A DNA stretch of 64,000 bases from Neorhizobium huautlense (lineage in GTDB: Bacteria; Pseudomonadota; Alphaproteobacteria; Rhizobiales; Rhizobiaceae): contig NZ_PVBM01000015.1 in NCBI RefSeq assembly GCF_002968575.1, forward strand, positions 1 to 64,000, written 5' to 3'. Within the stretch, counting starts at the first letter, position 1, and every line of letters starts with the position of its first letter. The notes under the pieces were generated by a model. That model was given only the letters and a program-made list of their open reading frames with translations. It was not told the origin of the DNA and ran no database searches. Positions 52,963 through 62,470 of the stretch are shown piece after piece. The translations under genes were made by a program, and so were the position numbers.

Positions 52963-54117
52963 ATGACGACAGCAACCGGAACCTTGCCGTTCAGCAAAGT
53001 TCATCCCGAGCTCGCCGGCATTGCCCGCTCACTCGGTTCAGTCTTCGCCGGGCGTGCAGCTGCGGCCGACGAAGGCGACACCTTCGTTGCGGACAATTAC
53101 CGCGACCTACGCCATTCCGGCCTGGTGGAGGCCGGCGTGCCAGCGGACCTCGGTGGCGGGGGCGCGGACATCGCGGAACTTTGTGCCATGATCAAGGAAC
53201 TCGCCCACCATTGCGGCTCCACCGCGCTTGCCTTTTCCATGCACACCCATCAGGTGGCGATCCCCGCCTGGCGATGGACGCACCAGAAGGCACAGCCTGT
53301 TGTGCCGCTCTTGAAGCGGGTCGCAGCGGAACGGATCATTCTGCTTTCGAGCGGCGGATCGGACTGGATCCGCGGATCAGGCAAGGCGGAAAAGGTCGAT
53401 GGCGGCTATCGGATAACCGCACGCAAGATCTTCACCTCAGGCTCGCCCATCGGCGACCTCCTGATGACAGGTGCCGTTGTGGACGAACCGGATGGACCGA
53501 AAGTGATCCATTTCGGCCTGCCGATGAAATCCCCGCATGTCAAAGTGCTCGACACCTGGAAGACGATGGGCATGCGCGGCACAGGCTCCCATGACGTGAT
53601 GGTCGATGGCCACGTGGTGCCGGAAGAAGCGGTTGCGCTGAAACGCAATCAAGGCGAATGGCATATGCTCTTCCATATCATCTCCATGATCGCTTTCCCG
53701 CTGATATATTCGGCCTATCTCGGCGTTGCCGAAAGCGCCCGGAACATCGCCATAGACCTGGCAAAGAAGCGCGAGCCGGACGCGCATGTGATCAGCCTTG
53801 CCGGACAGATGGAGACCGAGCTGCGCGCCGCTCAATATGCGCTTGGCAACATGATCGCAGTCGCAGAGCGGGGCGATCCCTCGCCGGTGACGACGAACGA
53901 GATCATGATCGGCCGCTCGCTGGTTGCCCGCCACGCAATCGCGGCGACCGAGCTTGCGATGGAAACGGCGGGCGGTGCCGCCTTTTATCGCGACAACGGT
54001 CTGGAACGGCGGTTCCGCGATGTCCAAGGTGCGCGTTATCATCCGATGAGGGTGGGAGCACAGCAGGAGTTTTCCGGTCGCACCGCACTCGGTCTCGACA
54101 TTTCGACGACGTTCTGA
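52963..54117 (+). CDS. acyl-CoA dehydrogenase-family flavoprotein
   Basis: This 384-residue protein has the ACAD layout: an N-terminal helical domain (GLVEAGVPADLGGGGADIAEL), the middle beta domain with ERIILLSSGGSDWIRGSGKAEKVDGGYRITARKIFTSGSP, and a C-terminal helical domain. The canonical catalytic glutamate is not obvious, and the protein resembles monooxygenase-type ACAD relatives (DszC-like, IVD-like) as well as dehydrogenases. A strong AGGAGGAGG precedes the ATG at 52963. Control by the divergent HxlR protein is likely. The substrate is unknown. Confidence 0.88.
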   Translation: MTTATGTLPFSKVHPELAGIARSLGSVFAGRAAAADEGDTFVADNYRDLRHSGLVEAGVPADLGGGGADIAELCAMIKELAHHCGSTALAFSMHTHQVAIPAWRWTHQKAQPVVPLLKRVAAERIILLSSGGSDWIRGSGKAEKVDGGYRITARKIFTSGSPIGDLLMTGAVVDEPDGPKVIHFGLPMKSPHVKVLDTWKTMGMRGTGSHDVMVDGHVVPEEAVALKRNQGEWHMLFHIISMIAFPLIYSAYLGVAESARNIAIDLAKKREPDAHVISLAGQMETELRAAQYALGNMIAVAERGDPSPVTTNEIMIGRSLVARHAIAATELAMETAGGAAFYRDNGLERRFRDVQGARYHPMRVGAQQEFSGRTALGLDISTTF

Positions 54118-54150
54118 TGGGACGGCTAGGCTTGCTTCACGAGGCACTAT

Positions 54151-55314
54151 TCAGGAGGCAAGCCCCGCCGGAGGAGCGGGCGCAATGCGCCCGTCCCGAC
54201 CTTGAATGGAGGCAGTGCCAAGCTCCACTTCGGACGGCTGCTTGAGATCGGTTTGGCTATTCTGGTGAACGAGCTGATGGATGAATTCGAGCTTCGTCAC
54301 CACCGATGGAGTAAGGATAAATGGATAAAGATCCGGCACGCCCATCGACCGGTGGATGCCGTTGATCGCGAGGCTCAGAGGCACCCAGGCGGCTACAAGC
54401 TGCTCGGAACTTTCGGCCTTGTACGGATTGAAAGCCACTTCCGCCGCCAATTCCTGATGCCGCCGCGGCTCGATTGAGATCCCATAGGCCCTTGCCGTCT
54501 CCAGCGTATCGACAATGTGAAGATAGTGGGCAAAGGTCTCGGCAAAATCTTCCCAAGGATGACTGCTCGCATAGGTGCTGATGAACCTCTCCTGCCAATC
54601 AGGCGGCGGCCCCTCTTCATAGTTGCGCTTAAGCGCCTCCCCGTAATCCGCCGTCTCGTCGCCAAAGACTTCCCGAAACTCGGCTAGCCTAGCGCCGTCG
54701 CGCACGAGTTTGTCCCACATATAATGACCGATCTCATGGCGAAAATGGCCAAGCAGGGTCCGATACGGCTCATTCATCGAGACCCGCACCTGTTCCCGGG
54801 TGACATCGTCTGCCTCGGCGGCGCGAATGGCGATCAAGCCGTCCTCATGACCGGTCATCGCTGGTACGATCGTGCCATCCTCCCTCACCTCGTCCACGAG
54901 AAAGTCGAAGACGAGACCGTTCTCAGGGTCCTCTTGGCGTGTGGTACGCGGCAGGTTCCAGCGCATAAGAGAGTAGAACAGATGCCTTTGCGCCTGACTG
55001 ATCCGGCGCCACTGATTGAGGCCGACCTCTGTGGATGCATCGGGAACGAGCCGATTGTGCCGGCAGGCCGGGCAAAAGGGGTGCACCTCCTCCGCCGCCA
55101 CCGTCCAGTTGCAGACATCGATGGCTGCGTTGGCACAGAGCCTAACCTTGCGTTCGGGTCTGGCGACCAGATGCCAAGTTCCGTCCTCATCTTCGGCAAG
55201 CGCATGCATCGCCAGCATTTCCGGCACAAAGGCAAGCCTGTGGCCGCAGTTGACGCAGGAGCGGTTGTCGAAATGGATCGGCTGGCCGCAATGGTCGCAG
55301 TCGTAGAGGCGCAT
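54151..55314 (-). CDS. zinc-ribbon putative zinc-binding peptidase (DUF2248/COG4307-like)
   Basis: This 387-residue protein starts with two zinc-ribbon pairs (CDHCGQ and CVNCGH, then CPACRHN), followed by the metallopeptidase-like motif FRHEIGHYMWDKL and HPWEDFAETFAHYLH with a further metal-ligand-like glutamate and histidine. It is the family annotated as putative zinc-binding metallo-peptidase in many proteobacteria. No experimental activity is known to me. The ATG at 55314 starts directly with the zinc ribbon. It stands alone on the minus strand, convergent with the dehydrogenase. Confidence 0.85.
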   Translation of the reverse strand: MRLYDCDHCGQPIHFDNRSCVNCGHRLAFVPEMLAMHALAEDEDGTWHLVARPERKVRLCANAAIDVCNWTVAAEEVHPFCPACRHNRLVPDASTEVGLNQWRRISQAQRHLFYSLMRWNLPRTTRQEDPENGLVFDFLVDEVREDGTIVPAMTGHEDGLIAIRAAEADDVTREQVRVSMNEPYRTLLGHFRHEIGHYMWDKLVRDGARLAEFREVFGDETADYGEALKRNYEEGPPPDWQERFISTYASSHPWEDFAETFAHYLHIVDTLETARAYGISIEPRRHQELAAEVAFNPYKAESSEQLVAAWVPLSLAINGIHRSMGVPDLYPFILTPSVVTKLEFIHQLVHQNSQTDLKQPSEVELGTASIQGRDGRIAPAPPAGLAS

Positions 55315-55405
55315 GGGAGATACCGTGGAAAAGTAGGATGAATAGAGAAAACCTGCTCCGACCGAAGCCGGAACAGGTTCGAATACGCTTGCTGGCGCAA
55401 TTCGT

Positions 55406-55597
55406 TTACATGCGGTCTACCACGTTCTTCGCGGCGTCCTTGAGATGGCCCTTGGCCTGCTGGGCATCGCCCTTAGCCTCCTGAGCAGATCCCTTAGCCC
55501 GCATTTCATCGTCGTCGGTCATGTCGCCGGCTGCCTGCTTAACCTTGCCAGCCATTTCATTGGCCTTGCCGGCCATTTTGTCACTGGTGCTGCCCAT
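55406..55597 (-). CDS. CsbD-family stress protein
   Basis: This 63-residue hydrophilic protein matches CsbD: SDKMAGKANEMAGKVKQAAGD, then KGSAQEAKGDAQQAKGHLKDA. It is rich in Ala/Gly/Lys and probably disordered. CsbD-like proteins are general-stress genes in many bacteria, of unknown molecular role. An AAGGAGAAAG site precedes the ATG at 55597. No alternative-sigma promoter could be assigned upstream. Confidence 0.92.
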   Translation of the reverse strand: MGSTSDKMAGKANEMAGKVKQAAGDMTDDDEMRAKGSAQEAKGDAQQAKGHLKDAAKNVVDRM

Positions 55598-55693
55598 GGA
55601 TCTTTCTCCTTGTTCGTTTGACGCGTCCAGCGTCTTGCAACAGGAGAACGCCGCGTCAGTGAGCTTCGTTCCGGGGCAGATCCAGATTTCCCG

Positions 55694-56299
55694 TCAGGCG
55701 TGGCCGGCTTCGCTGGACAGCATTTCCGGGCTGACCCCCATCGATGCCAGTGCCCGCTCGTATTTTCCATCAAGCGCTCGGTCGAAGATCAGGTCGTCGT
55801 CGGCTGGACAATTGAGCCAGCCGTTGTTGGAGATTTCCAATTCCAACTGGCCGGCTCCCCAACCCGCGTAACCGAGCAGCATGGTAGCTCGCGCCGGTCC
55901 GCGACCGTTACAGATCGCGCGAATGATATCCAGCGTGGCGGTAAGCGATATCTCGTCGCTGACGGGGATCGAGGACTCGCTGACAAAATCATCCGTATGC
56001 AGGACGAAGCCGCGGCCCGTTTCGACCGGCCCGCCGGACAGAATGGGAAAATCGCGGGTATCGCTCGGCAACATGATCGCTTCAGTCTGGTCCAGAAGTT
56101 TCAGGTGAAGCAGAACGTCGGTGAATGAAATCGGCTGCGGCCGGTTGATGATGAAGCCCATCGCGCCGGCCGGCGAATGGGCGCAGACATAAACAACAGC
56201 TCGGGCAAAATTGCCGTCTTTCATGCCAGGCATGGCGATCAGGAACTGGCCGTCCAGGAACCCCCGTTCGCTCTTGTCCCTCAGGGTCGAGAAAACCAT
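55694..56299 (-). CDS. YqgE/AlgH-family protein
   Basis: This roughly 201-residue protein has the YqgE pattern: [43 protein letters not shown], then [19 protein letters not shown] and [17 protein letters not shown]. Family members are widespread, with no settled function. Tandem ATGs at 56302 and 56299 lie right after GGAGGC; the second has the better spacing. It is divergent from the DsbD-alpha-like gene. Confidence 0.9.
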   Translation of the reverse strand: MVFSTLRDKSERGFLDGQFLIAMPGMKDGNFARAVVYVCAHSPAGAMGFIINRPQPISFTDVLLHLKLLDQTEAIMLPSDTRDFPILSGGPVETGRGFVLHTDDFVSESSIPVSDEISLTATLDIIRAICNGRGPARATMLLGYAGWGAGQLELEISNNGWLNCPADDDLIFDRALDGKYERALASMGVSPEMLSSEAGHA

Positions 56300-56461
56300 C
56301 ATGCCTCCAACCTGCCTGCCGGCCCGGCCTCCGGGCGAGTGAGGCTTCAATCCATCTCTTATCAAGATGGGGCAGTATATCCAATCAATCAACCGAAAAT
56401 GATCGGCTTTTGGGGGTCTGTGACTGGTCCGGCTCCACGTAATCGATTAAATGCTTGCCGC

Positions 56462-57307
56462 ATGAAGATAATTTCGCTCAGCCATTTTTCCGATCGCGCA
56501 TCTGCCATACTCGCCGGTCTGTTTGCTGGCGCGGCGGTGGCCTTTGCTACCCCAAGTATCGCTGAGATAACGCCCTGGGCCATCAATGAAGGCGGCCGGA
56601 TGCGGATCGTCGCCTTGCCGCCCGAGCCGGATGGCATCGTTCGTGGCGTTTTGCAGATCGAGCCCAAATCGGGCTGGATCACCTACTGGAAAGAACCGGG
56701 CGAAGCGGGCATTCCGCCGCAGATGGTGTTATCCGAGACCGACGGCGTCAAGCTGAACCATATCTCCTTTCCGGTTCCGAAGCGGATCAACAATGGCAAG
56801 CTGCGCGACATCGGCTACGATCAATCGGTGGCGCTGCCCTTCGAACTCAAGGCAGACGCACCCCACAAGCCGCTGACTATCGCAGCTTCGGCTTTCGTCG
56901 GTCTCTGCCGCAATATCTGCATTCCTTTCCAAGCGGAATTTTCGCTGGCGCTTGCGCCGACCAAGGGAACGCCGGTCGAGGAAGCGATGATCCTCAATGC
57001 GGCAGCCTCGAAGCTGCCGGAAGCTCCCTCGAACGATTTCGCGGTTACCCAATATGTGATGACCCGCGACAGGCTGAGCCTCAAACTGAAACTGCCCGCC
57101 GGAACAACCGAACCGCAGGTGATCGTTACCGGTCCCCAGGGGCATGTACTTTTTGAGAGCGTAAACGGGCGGCGGGACGAAGACAGCTATCAACTCGACA
57201 TGCCGATCGGCAAGCTGCCAAAGGGCTATGACATCAAGGGCAAGCGCTGGGGCATCCTCGTGATTGCCGGCAGCCGGGCCATGGAAACCTCCCTTGCCTT
57301 CGAGTAG
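56462..57307 (+). CDS. secreted DsbD-alpha-like disulfide protein
   Basis: This 281-residue protein has a signal sequence (AILAGLFAGAAVAFATPSIAE) and the immunoglobulin-like fold of the DsbD N-terminal domain, with the pair of cysteines in VGLCRNICIPFQAEFSL, the redox site of DsbD-alpha. It ends without the membrane and thioredoxin domains of full DsbD, so it must receive electrons from a separate protein. The ATG at 56462 is chosen to start at the signal. Stand-alone versions occur in rhizobia. A peroxiredoxin gene follows by 93 bp. Confidence 0.82.
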   Translation: MKIISLSHFSDRASAILAGLFAGAAVAFATPSIAEITPWAINEGGRMRIVALPPEPDGIVRGVLQIEPKSGWITYWKEPGEAGIPPQMVLSETDGVKLNHISFPVPKRINNGKLRDIGYDQSVALPFELKADAPHKPLTIAASAFVGLCRNICIPFQAEFSLALAPTKGTPVEEAMILNAAASKLPEAPSNDFAVTQYVMTRDRLSLKLKLPAGTTEPQVIVTGPQGHVLFESVNGRRDEDSYQLDMPIGKLPKGYDIKGKRWGILVIAGSRAMETSLAFE

Positions 57308-57400
57308 ACCAGCTCCTCACTTGTCTTGTGTCAAGTCGCCATTATAGTGCGCGGCAAATGGCGGGCTGAGGCAGCCCGATCCCAACCGAGGAGAGCTCCC

Positions 57401-57886
57401 GTGACCATTACCGTCGGCGATAAGCTGCCAGAAGCGACATTCAAGGAAAAGACCGCGGACGGTGCAGTGGAAATCACCACCCAGCAGCTTTTCAAAGGCA
57501 AGAAGGTCGTCCTGTTTGCCGTCCCCGGCGCCTTCACGCCCACCTGCTCGCTGAACCATCTCCCAGGGTATATCGAGAACCGCGATGCGATCCTTTCCAA
57601 GGGCGTGGATGACATTGCCGTCGTTGCAGTCAACGACTGGCATGTGATGGGCGCGTGGGCGCAGCAGTCCGGCGGCATGGGCAAGATCCACTTTCTTGCC
57701 GACTGGGATGGCGCGTTCACCAAATCGCTGGGACTGGAAGCCGACCTCTCCGCCGGAGGTCTCGGCGTGCGGTCCAAGCGCTATTCCATGCTTGTCGAGG
57801 ATGGCGTGGTAAAGTCGCTCAACCTCGAGGAAACACCCGGCCAGGCGACAGTCTCCGGAGCCGCCGCAATGCTGGAGCAGCTCTGA
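57401..57886 (+). CDS. peroxiredoxin (Prx5-type)
   Basis: This 161-residue enzyme reduces peroxides. It has the peroxidatic Cys49 in the signature VPGAFTPTCS and the following arginine-containing SLGLEADLSAGGLGVRSKRYSMLVEDGVV. A second conserved cysteine is missing, so it is a 1-Cys or atypical Prx5, reduced by an external thiol. The GTG at 57401 has AGGAGAGCTCCC upstream, which rules out the longer frame from 57326. It may be co-transcribed with the preceding DsbD-alpha-like gene. Confidence 0.93.
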   Translation: MTITVGDKLPEATFKEKTADGAVEITTQQLFKGKKVVLFAVPGAFTPTCSLNHLPGYIENRDAILSKGVDDIAVVAVNDWHVMGAWAQQSGGMGKIHFLADWDGAFTKSLGLEADLSAGGLGVRSKRYSMLVEDGVVKSLNLEETPGQATVSGAAAMLEQL

Positions 57887-57907
57887 ACCTTTTGAATTGG
57901 GCCAGCA

Positions 57908-57935
57908 AGGGGGCGCCGCGCTTATCGCGCCCCTT
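57908..57935. terminator. bidirectional terminator hairpin
   Basis: GGGGCGC (57910-57916) and GCGCCCC (57927-57933) form a GC-rich stem between the convergent peroxiredoxin and Dabb genes. A short TT follows on the plus strand and TTG on the minus strand, so it may serve both, though the T-tracts are weak. Confidence 0.5.
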
Positions 57936-57952
57936 CTGCTTTGCCGGCGGGC

Positions 57953-58261
57953 TCACACGGCGAGATCGAAAACCATCAGGCCCGACAATCCTCCGTCGGT
58001 AGATGCGACGATCCGCTCACCGACAGCCACGTGTTCCGGATGGACGAGATAGGCATCCCGCGCCTCAGGGTTTTCGAAGGTTACGACGAAGCCATCGAGA
58101 AATCCGCCGTTCAGCCCTTCGGGCGAGACGTTGGGACCGTATTTCAAGTCGAGGATGCCGGGGATGACGTTCTTCAAGTCGGCAATTGCATCATAGATGG
58201 CCTGCTTCTCGGCATGCTGGAGCGCCGCCTTGAAGCGAAGGAATACGCAGTGCAGGATCAT
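57953..58261 (-). CDS. Dabb-family (stress-responsive alpha/beta barrel) protein
   Basis: This 102-residue protein has the dimeric alpha-beta barrel pattern: MILHCVFLRFKAALQHAEKQ, NVIPGILDLKYGPNVSPEG, then FVVTFENPEARDAYLVHPEHVAVG with the typical histidine near the end. Members are stress-induced in plants and of varied or unknown role in bacteria. It is the last gene of a minus-strand run from DUF1304 and is convergent with the peroxiredoxin gene. Confidence 0.88.
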   Translation of the reverse strand: MILHCVFLRFKAALQHAEKQAIYDAIADLKNVIPGILDLKYGPNVSPEGLNGGFLDGFVVTFENPEARDAYLVHPEHVAVGERIVASTDGGLSGLMVFDLAV

Positions 58262-58328
58262 TGGCCGGCCCTCCCGGATTTTCTTGTTTGCGGCAGAATA
58301 GTGGCTAAGGCGGCAAGCGCAACGGGGC

Positions 58329-59138
58329 TCAGGCGATTTCCAGCAGAAGTGCGCGGTGATCCGATACTTCGGGGTCGGCGACCACGTCGAAATTTTCGAC
58401 TTTCACATCCGGCGTCACCAGCAGATAGTCCGCGTAACGTCCTTCCTTCGGATACCAGGAGGTGCGCGTATCGGTGAAGCCGCGCGTCGTGACGAGGTCG
58501 ATGAGACCGAAGCTCCGCAGGATTGCGAAGGTCTCGCTGTCCGGCAGCAGGTTCAGGTCGCCGCAGAGGACGAGCGGTTCGCCGGGCTGCCAGACCTTTT
58601 CGATCAATGCGGAGAGAGCCTCAGCTTGCGCCAATCGGGCCGGAGTATCTCCCTTACCGGCGAGATCGCGAAGTCCGTGCATCTGGACGATCGTCACTGC
58701 AGAACCCGCATCGTAGCGGAACATGCGGATGCCATGCGCATTTCGCGAGCGCGGATGAGGCCCCCAACCATCGGCAGAGAATTGCGCATGCACGAAGCCG
58801 AGCCCTTGGCCGATGATCGGCAACGTGTTGCGGACGAAAGTGCCGAGACCGAATTCCGACGTCACCTCCCGCTCTCCTTCGAAAAGCGTGCCTCGCGCCA
58901 CCGGCGCGAACATCGTCTCGTGACGAGGCAGGATCGCCTTCACATCCTCATAGAGGTTGGCGCGCTGCGGCAGTTCGAACGTGCCGTCGCGATAGATGAG
59001 CCAGTCCGATGCCGCATCCGGCGAACGGGTAACCTCCTGCAGGCAGAGTACGTCCGGATCGGCCTGCTGCAGATACCGCATCAAGGGCTCGTGTACCCGG
59101 CCACCCCAGGCATTGAGAGAAATCACCCTGAGCGACAC
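58329..59138 (-). CDS. endonuclease/exonuclease/phosphatase-family protein
   Basis: This 269-residue protein has the EEP fold: LRVISLNAWGGRVHEPLMRYL, then DVLCLQEVTRSPD with a metal-binding glutamate, PLVLCGDLNLLPDSETFAIL with the catalytic Asp-x-Asn, and a terminal SDHRALLLEI with the general-base His. Substrates range from DNA to phosphoinositides or sphingomyelin and cannot be told apart here. The GTG start at 59138 lies 3 bp after the methyltransferase stop, so the two are coupled. Confidence 0.88.
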   Translation of the reverse strand: MSLRVISLNAWGGRVHEPLMRYLQQADPDVLCLQEVTRSPDAASDWLIYRDGTFELPQRANLYEDVKAILPRHETMFAPVARGTLFEGEREVTSEFGLGTFVRNTLPIIGQGLGFVHAQFSADGWGPHPRSRNAHGIRMFRYDAGSAVTIVQMHGLRDLAGKGDTPARLAQAEALSALIEKVWQPGEPLVLCGDLNLLPDSETFAILRSFGLIDLVTTRGFTDTRTSWYPKEGRYADYLLVTPDVKVENFDVVADPEVSDHRALLLEIA

Positions 59139-59141
59139 CGA

Positions 59142-59870
59142 TCAGCGCTCCGCCGAAATCATCAGGATCATCGGACGGTCCATTTCCTCTTGAAGATCGG
59201 AATTGGCCGCGATCTGGTCTGGTGTCGGGTGCCACTCAAGCAAACGGCGGATGACAAAGCCTTCGTCCATCAAGGTATTTACGGTCGTGCCAAGCGTCCG
59301 ATGGTACTTAACAACGCCTTTGGCCAGCCAGTCGGTCATGCGCCGACCCTCGACGGAATAGTTGTCCACTGGCCAAAACCGATTGCCGTTCCCGTCCGTT
59401 CGCCACCCGGGACTGGAGGAGGCCATATAGATTGGATGCTCTATGGTGAAGACGAACTTGCCGCCCGGCACCAAAGTCCTGTGCACTTGCCGCACCAATC
59501 GGCCGAAATCTTCAAGGTAGTGAAAGGCAAGAGAGCTGTAAGCAAGGCCGAACCGTGCTTGCGGCAGTTCGACCTGCTCCAGATCAGCGCGATCATAGCT
59601 GATGACAGGATGGGCGTTTTCCGCCGTTGCGCGGGCAATCATGTTTTCGGAAAGATCGAGGCCCAGCACGGCAGCCGCGCCTTCATCCGCCGCAAAACGC
59701 GTAAACCAGCCGAAACCGCAGCCGAGATCGATAATCCGCAAGCCTTTCAATGGTGGAAGAAGAGCGCGTATGGCAGGCCATTCGGCGGCTCCGGCAAGAC
59801 CATGCACCGAGCGGCCGAGCTGGCTGTAACCGGCAAAAAACTCGGACCTATCGTAGATGTTCTGAGCCAC
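59142..59870 (-). CDS. class I SAM-dependent methyltransferase
   Basis: This 242-residue methyltransferase has the SAM motif LRIIDLGCGFGWFTRFAADEGAA (motif I), LGLDLSENMIARA (acidic loop), ISYDRADLEQVELPQARFGLAYSSLAFHYLED (motifs II/III), and a C-terminal region characteristic of Methyltransf_11. The natural acceptor is unknown. The GTG start at 59870 follows GGAGGGGGCC. It lies 21 bp after rnhA on the minus strand. Confidence 0.9.
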   Translation of the reverse strand: MAQNIYDRSEFFAGYSQLGRSVHGLAGAAEWPAIRALLPPLKGLRIIDLGCGFGWFTRFAADEGAAAVLGLDLSENMIARATAENAHPVISYDRADLEQVELPQARFGLAYSSLAFHYLEDFGRLVRQVHRTLVPGGKFVFTIEHPIYMASSSPGWRTDGNGNRFWPVDNYSVEGRRMTDWLAKGVVKYHRTLGTTVNTLMDEGFVIRRLLEWHPTPDQIAANSDLQEEMDRPMILMISAER

Positions 59871-59891
59871 GGCCCCCTCCTGGGTCAGTCG

Positions 59892-60332
59892 CTATCTCTT
59901 CTTGAATGGCGCCATGCCGAGGCGGGCGAGTTCATCAGCCCGCTCGTTTTCCGGATGACCCGCATGGCCCTTGATCCAATGAAGGGTTACCTTGTGCTTG
60001 CTGCGTGCTTCCTCCAGCTGCTGCCAGAGTTCAGCGTTCTTGACCGGTTTTTTGTCAGCGGTCTTCCAGCCGTTTTTTTTCCAGCCGAAGATCCACTTGG
60101 AAATGCCATCCTTCACATAGGCGCTGTCGGTGTAGAGATCGACCTCGCACGGGGTTTTCAAGGCGTTCAGCGCCTGGATCGCCGCCATCAGCTCCATTCG
60201 GTTGTTGGTCGTGTCGGCCTCGCCGCCGAACATTTCCTTTTCCGTTTCGCCGTAACGCAGGATGGCGCCCCAACCGCCGGGTCCGGGATTTCCGGAGCAC
60301 GCGCCGTCGGTGAAAATATCGACATGCTTCAT
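59892..60332 (-). CDS. rnhA: ribonuclease HI
   Basis: RNase HI cleaves RNA in RNA-DNA hybrids. The 146-residue protein has the four catalytic acids in [14 protein letters not shown] (Asp), [10 protein letters not shown] (Glu), [10 protein letters not shown] (Asp) and [14 protein letters not shown] (Asp), and the basic protrusion [20 protein letters not shown]. The ATG at 60332 overlaps the thrB stop by 4 bp, a coupling seen in other rhizobia. Confidence 0.97.
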   Translation of the reverse strand: MKHVDIFTDGACSGNPGPGGWGAILRYGETEKEMFGGEADTTNNRMELMAAIQALNALKTPCEVDLYTDSAYVKDGISKWIFGWKKNGWKTADKKPVKNAELWQQLEEARSKHKVTLHWIKGHAGHPENERADELARLGMAPFKKR

Positions 60333-61309
60333 GACAGTGCCGCTTCCGGTGCCAGCCCGTATTCAGCAGCCGAGCCGATCTGCCGGTGGAACCGCAGCTT
60401 GCGCAGGTATTCCAGCGGATCCTTTTTCACCACGAGCGCGCCGGCGGGCGTTGTCAGCCAGTCATAAAGCCTGGTCAGGAAGAAGCGCAGGGCGGAGCCG
60501 CGTGCCAGAACCGGCAGAGCCGCGATCTCGTCCTTCGACAGCGGACGGACGCTCTGATAACCCTCCAAAAGCGCCTTCCCTTTTGTGAGATTATAGGAAT
60601 GATCCTTCTCGAAACACCAGGCGTTCAGGCAGATCGAGACGTCGTAGCAAAGCAGGTCGTTGCAGGCGAAATAGAAATCGATCAGACCGGAAAGCTCGTC
60701 GCCCAGGAAAAAGACGTTGTCCTGGAAAAGGTCGGCATGGATGACGCCGGCCGGCAGATCCTTCGGCCAATGGCCCGCCAGAAATTCAAGCTCCGAAGAA
60801 ATCTCATCCTGCAGGCCCGTCTCCACCTCGTCGGCGCGGTCTGCGGATTTCGCCCAAAGGGTCTCCCAGCCTTCGAGCGACAGTGCATTCGGACGCGTCA
60901 GCGAAAAGCCAGCCGCCGCGAGATGCATCTGGGCAAGCGCCTTGCCGACTTCACGGCAATGCCTGGCTTCCGGCTTCCTCAGCCACATGCCCTCGAGAAA
61001 GGAGATCAGCGCGGCGGGACGGCCTGAGAGTTCGCCGAGCAACTGGCCGTCCCGCCGCGGCAGCGGAAGCGGGCAGGACAGACCACGTGCCGCAAGATGC
61101 TGCATCAGCCCCAGGAAAAACGGCAGGTCTGATTTTTCCACGCGCTTCTCATAAAGCGTCAGGATCAACGGATCGCGTGTCGTATGCAGCAGGAAGTTCG
61201 AGTTCTCGACGCCCTCGGCAATGCCCTTATAGGAGGTCAATTCACCGACATCATACTCGGTCAGGAAATGTTTCAGGTCGTCTTCGGTGATGTCGGTGTA
61301 AACGGCCAA
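60329..61309 (-). CDS. thrB: homoserine kinase ThrB
   Basis: ThrB of the APH-like type phosphorylates homoserine for threonine synthesis. The 326-residue protein has [20 protein letters not shown] (nucleotide loop), [22 protein letters not shown] (catalytic HADLFxDN) and [19 protein letters not shown] (metal-binding DFxxA). Translation probably starts at TTG 61309, giving [11 protein letters not shown] as the conserved N-terminus; the upstream frame to 61351 is not homologous-looking. It overlaps rnhA by 4 bp. Confidence 0.93.
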   Translation of the reverse strand: MAVYTDITEDDLKHFLTEYDVGELTSYKGIAEGVENSNFLLHTTRDPLILTLYEKRVEKSDLPFFLGLMQHLAARGLSCPLPLPRRDGQLLGELSGRPAALISFLEGMWLRKPEARHCREVGKALAQMHLAAAGFSLTRPNALSLEGWETLWAKSADRADEVETGLQDEISSELEFLAGHWPKDLPAGVIHADLFQDNVFFLGDELSGLIDFYFACNDLLCYDVSICLNAWCFEKDHSYNLTKGKALLEGYQSVRPLSKDEIAALPVLARGSALRFFLTRLYDWLTTPAGALVVKKDPLEYLRKLRFHRQIGSAAEYGLAPEAALS

Positions 61310-61437
61310 GGGTCCATCCCGCGATGATTCTGCCGCTTCAATGCGGCGCATAGCCTCTTCCTAGCGTCTCACTTCGCCTACCGCTAGACCTCCGGTCGGC
61401 CCGAGCGAAAATCGATTCACAGATCTATTCCAGGCCG

Positions 61438-62466
61438 TTACGCCGGCACGCTTCTCGCGCCGTTCACCCAGGCCATATCCTCGACGGTCAGCGGCACGCC
61501 GCGAAGCTCGCGGTTGACAAGGAAGTTTTCCGTTTCCTCTGCGGTGATGGCGAGCTCGATTTTCGCGTCGAAACGCTCCTTGAAGGCTGCAATGATCTCA
61601 TCGACGATCACTTCCGGAGCCGAGGCGCCGGCGGAAAGCCCGAGCGTGCGGATATCGCCGATCTCGTTCCAGTCCAGTTCGGAGGCCCGCTGCACCAGCA
61701 GAGAACGTTGGGCACCGGCACGCAGGGCGACTTCCACCAGACGCTTGGAATTGGAAGAATTCGGCGCTCCGACGACGAGGAAAAGATCGCAGCCGGGTGC
61801 GGCCTGTTTTACCGCCTCCTGGCGATTGGTCGTGGCATAACAGATGGAATCGGCGGCCGGTGCCGTGAGGCTTGGAAAGCGCTCCATCAGCCGCGCGATG
61901 ACGCCCGCCGTGTCGTCGACCGAAAGCGTCGTCTGGGTGACGTAACCGAGGTTTTCGGTGTCGGCCGGTTCATAGCGGTCGGCATCTTCTATCGTCTCGA
62001 TCAGGGAAACCGTGCCTGGCGGAAGCTGGCCCATCGTGCCGATCACTTCCGGGTGGCCGGCATGGCCAATCAGCACCACATGGCGGCCAAGCCGCTGGTG
62101 GCGCATGGCCTGTTTGTGGACCTTCGAAACGAGCGGGCAGGTCGCATCAAGATAGAACAGATTGCGCGCTTGCGCATCCTCCGGCACCGATTTGGGAACC
62201 CCATGGGCGGAAAAGACAACCGGCTGCTCCCTATGCTCGACCGGAATCTCTTCCAGTTCCTCGACAAAAACCGCGCCCTTTGCTTCCAGCCCTTCCACAA
62301 CGTAGCGGTTATGGACGATCTCGTGGCGGACATAGACGGGTGCGCCATAGGCCTTCAGCGCCAGCACGACGATCTGGATGGCGCGGTCGACGCCGGCACA
62401 AAAACCGCGCGGGCCGCAGAGGCGGATCGAAAGCGGACTTTTTTTTGCGGGGAGTGAGGATGCCAT
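61438..62466 (-). CDS. ispH: 4-hydroxy-3-methylbut-2-enyl diphosphate reductase IspH
   Basis: IspH makes the isoprenoid precursors IPP and DMAPP in the MEP pathway with an iron-sulfur cluster. The 342-residue protein has the three cluster cysteines in [26 protein letters not shown] and [13 protein letters not shown], plus [10 protein letters not shown] and [15 protein letters not shown]. The ATG at 62466 starts 5 bp past the stop of the DUF1304 gene, so the two are one transcript. thrB follows after 128 bp. Confidence 0.97.
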   Translation of the reverse strand: MASSLPAKKSPLSIRLCGPRGFCAGVDRAIQIVVLALKAYGAPVYVRHEIVHNRYVVEGLEAKGAVFVEELEEIPVEHREQPVVFSAHGVPKSVPEDAQARNLFYLDATCPLVSKVHKQAMRHQRLGRHVVLIGHAGHPEVIGTMGQLPPGTVSLIETIEDADRYEPADTENLGYVTQTTLSVDDTAGVIARLMERFPSLTAPAADSICYATTNRQEAVKQAAPGCDLFLVVGAPNSSNSKRLVEVALRAGAQRSLLVQRASELDWNEIGDIRTLGLSAGASAPEVIVDEIIAAFKERFDAKIELAITAEETENFLVNRELRGVPLTVEDMAWVNGARSVPA

Positions 62467-62470
62467 CAAA

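Noticed and set aside
58356..60467. A 703-codon open frame on the plus strand antisense to the exonuclease, methyltransferase and rnhA genes
   Set aside because: It is the shadow of well-supported minus-strand genes with high GC third positions, has no domain, and lacks a ribosome-binding site.
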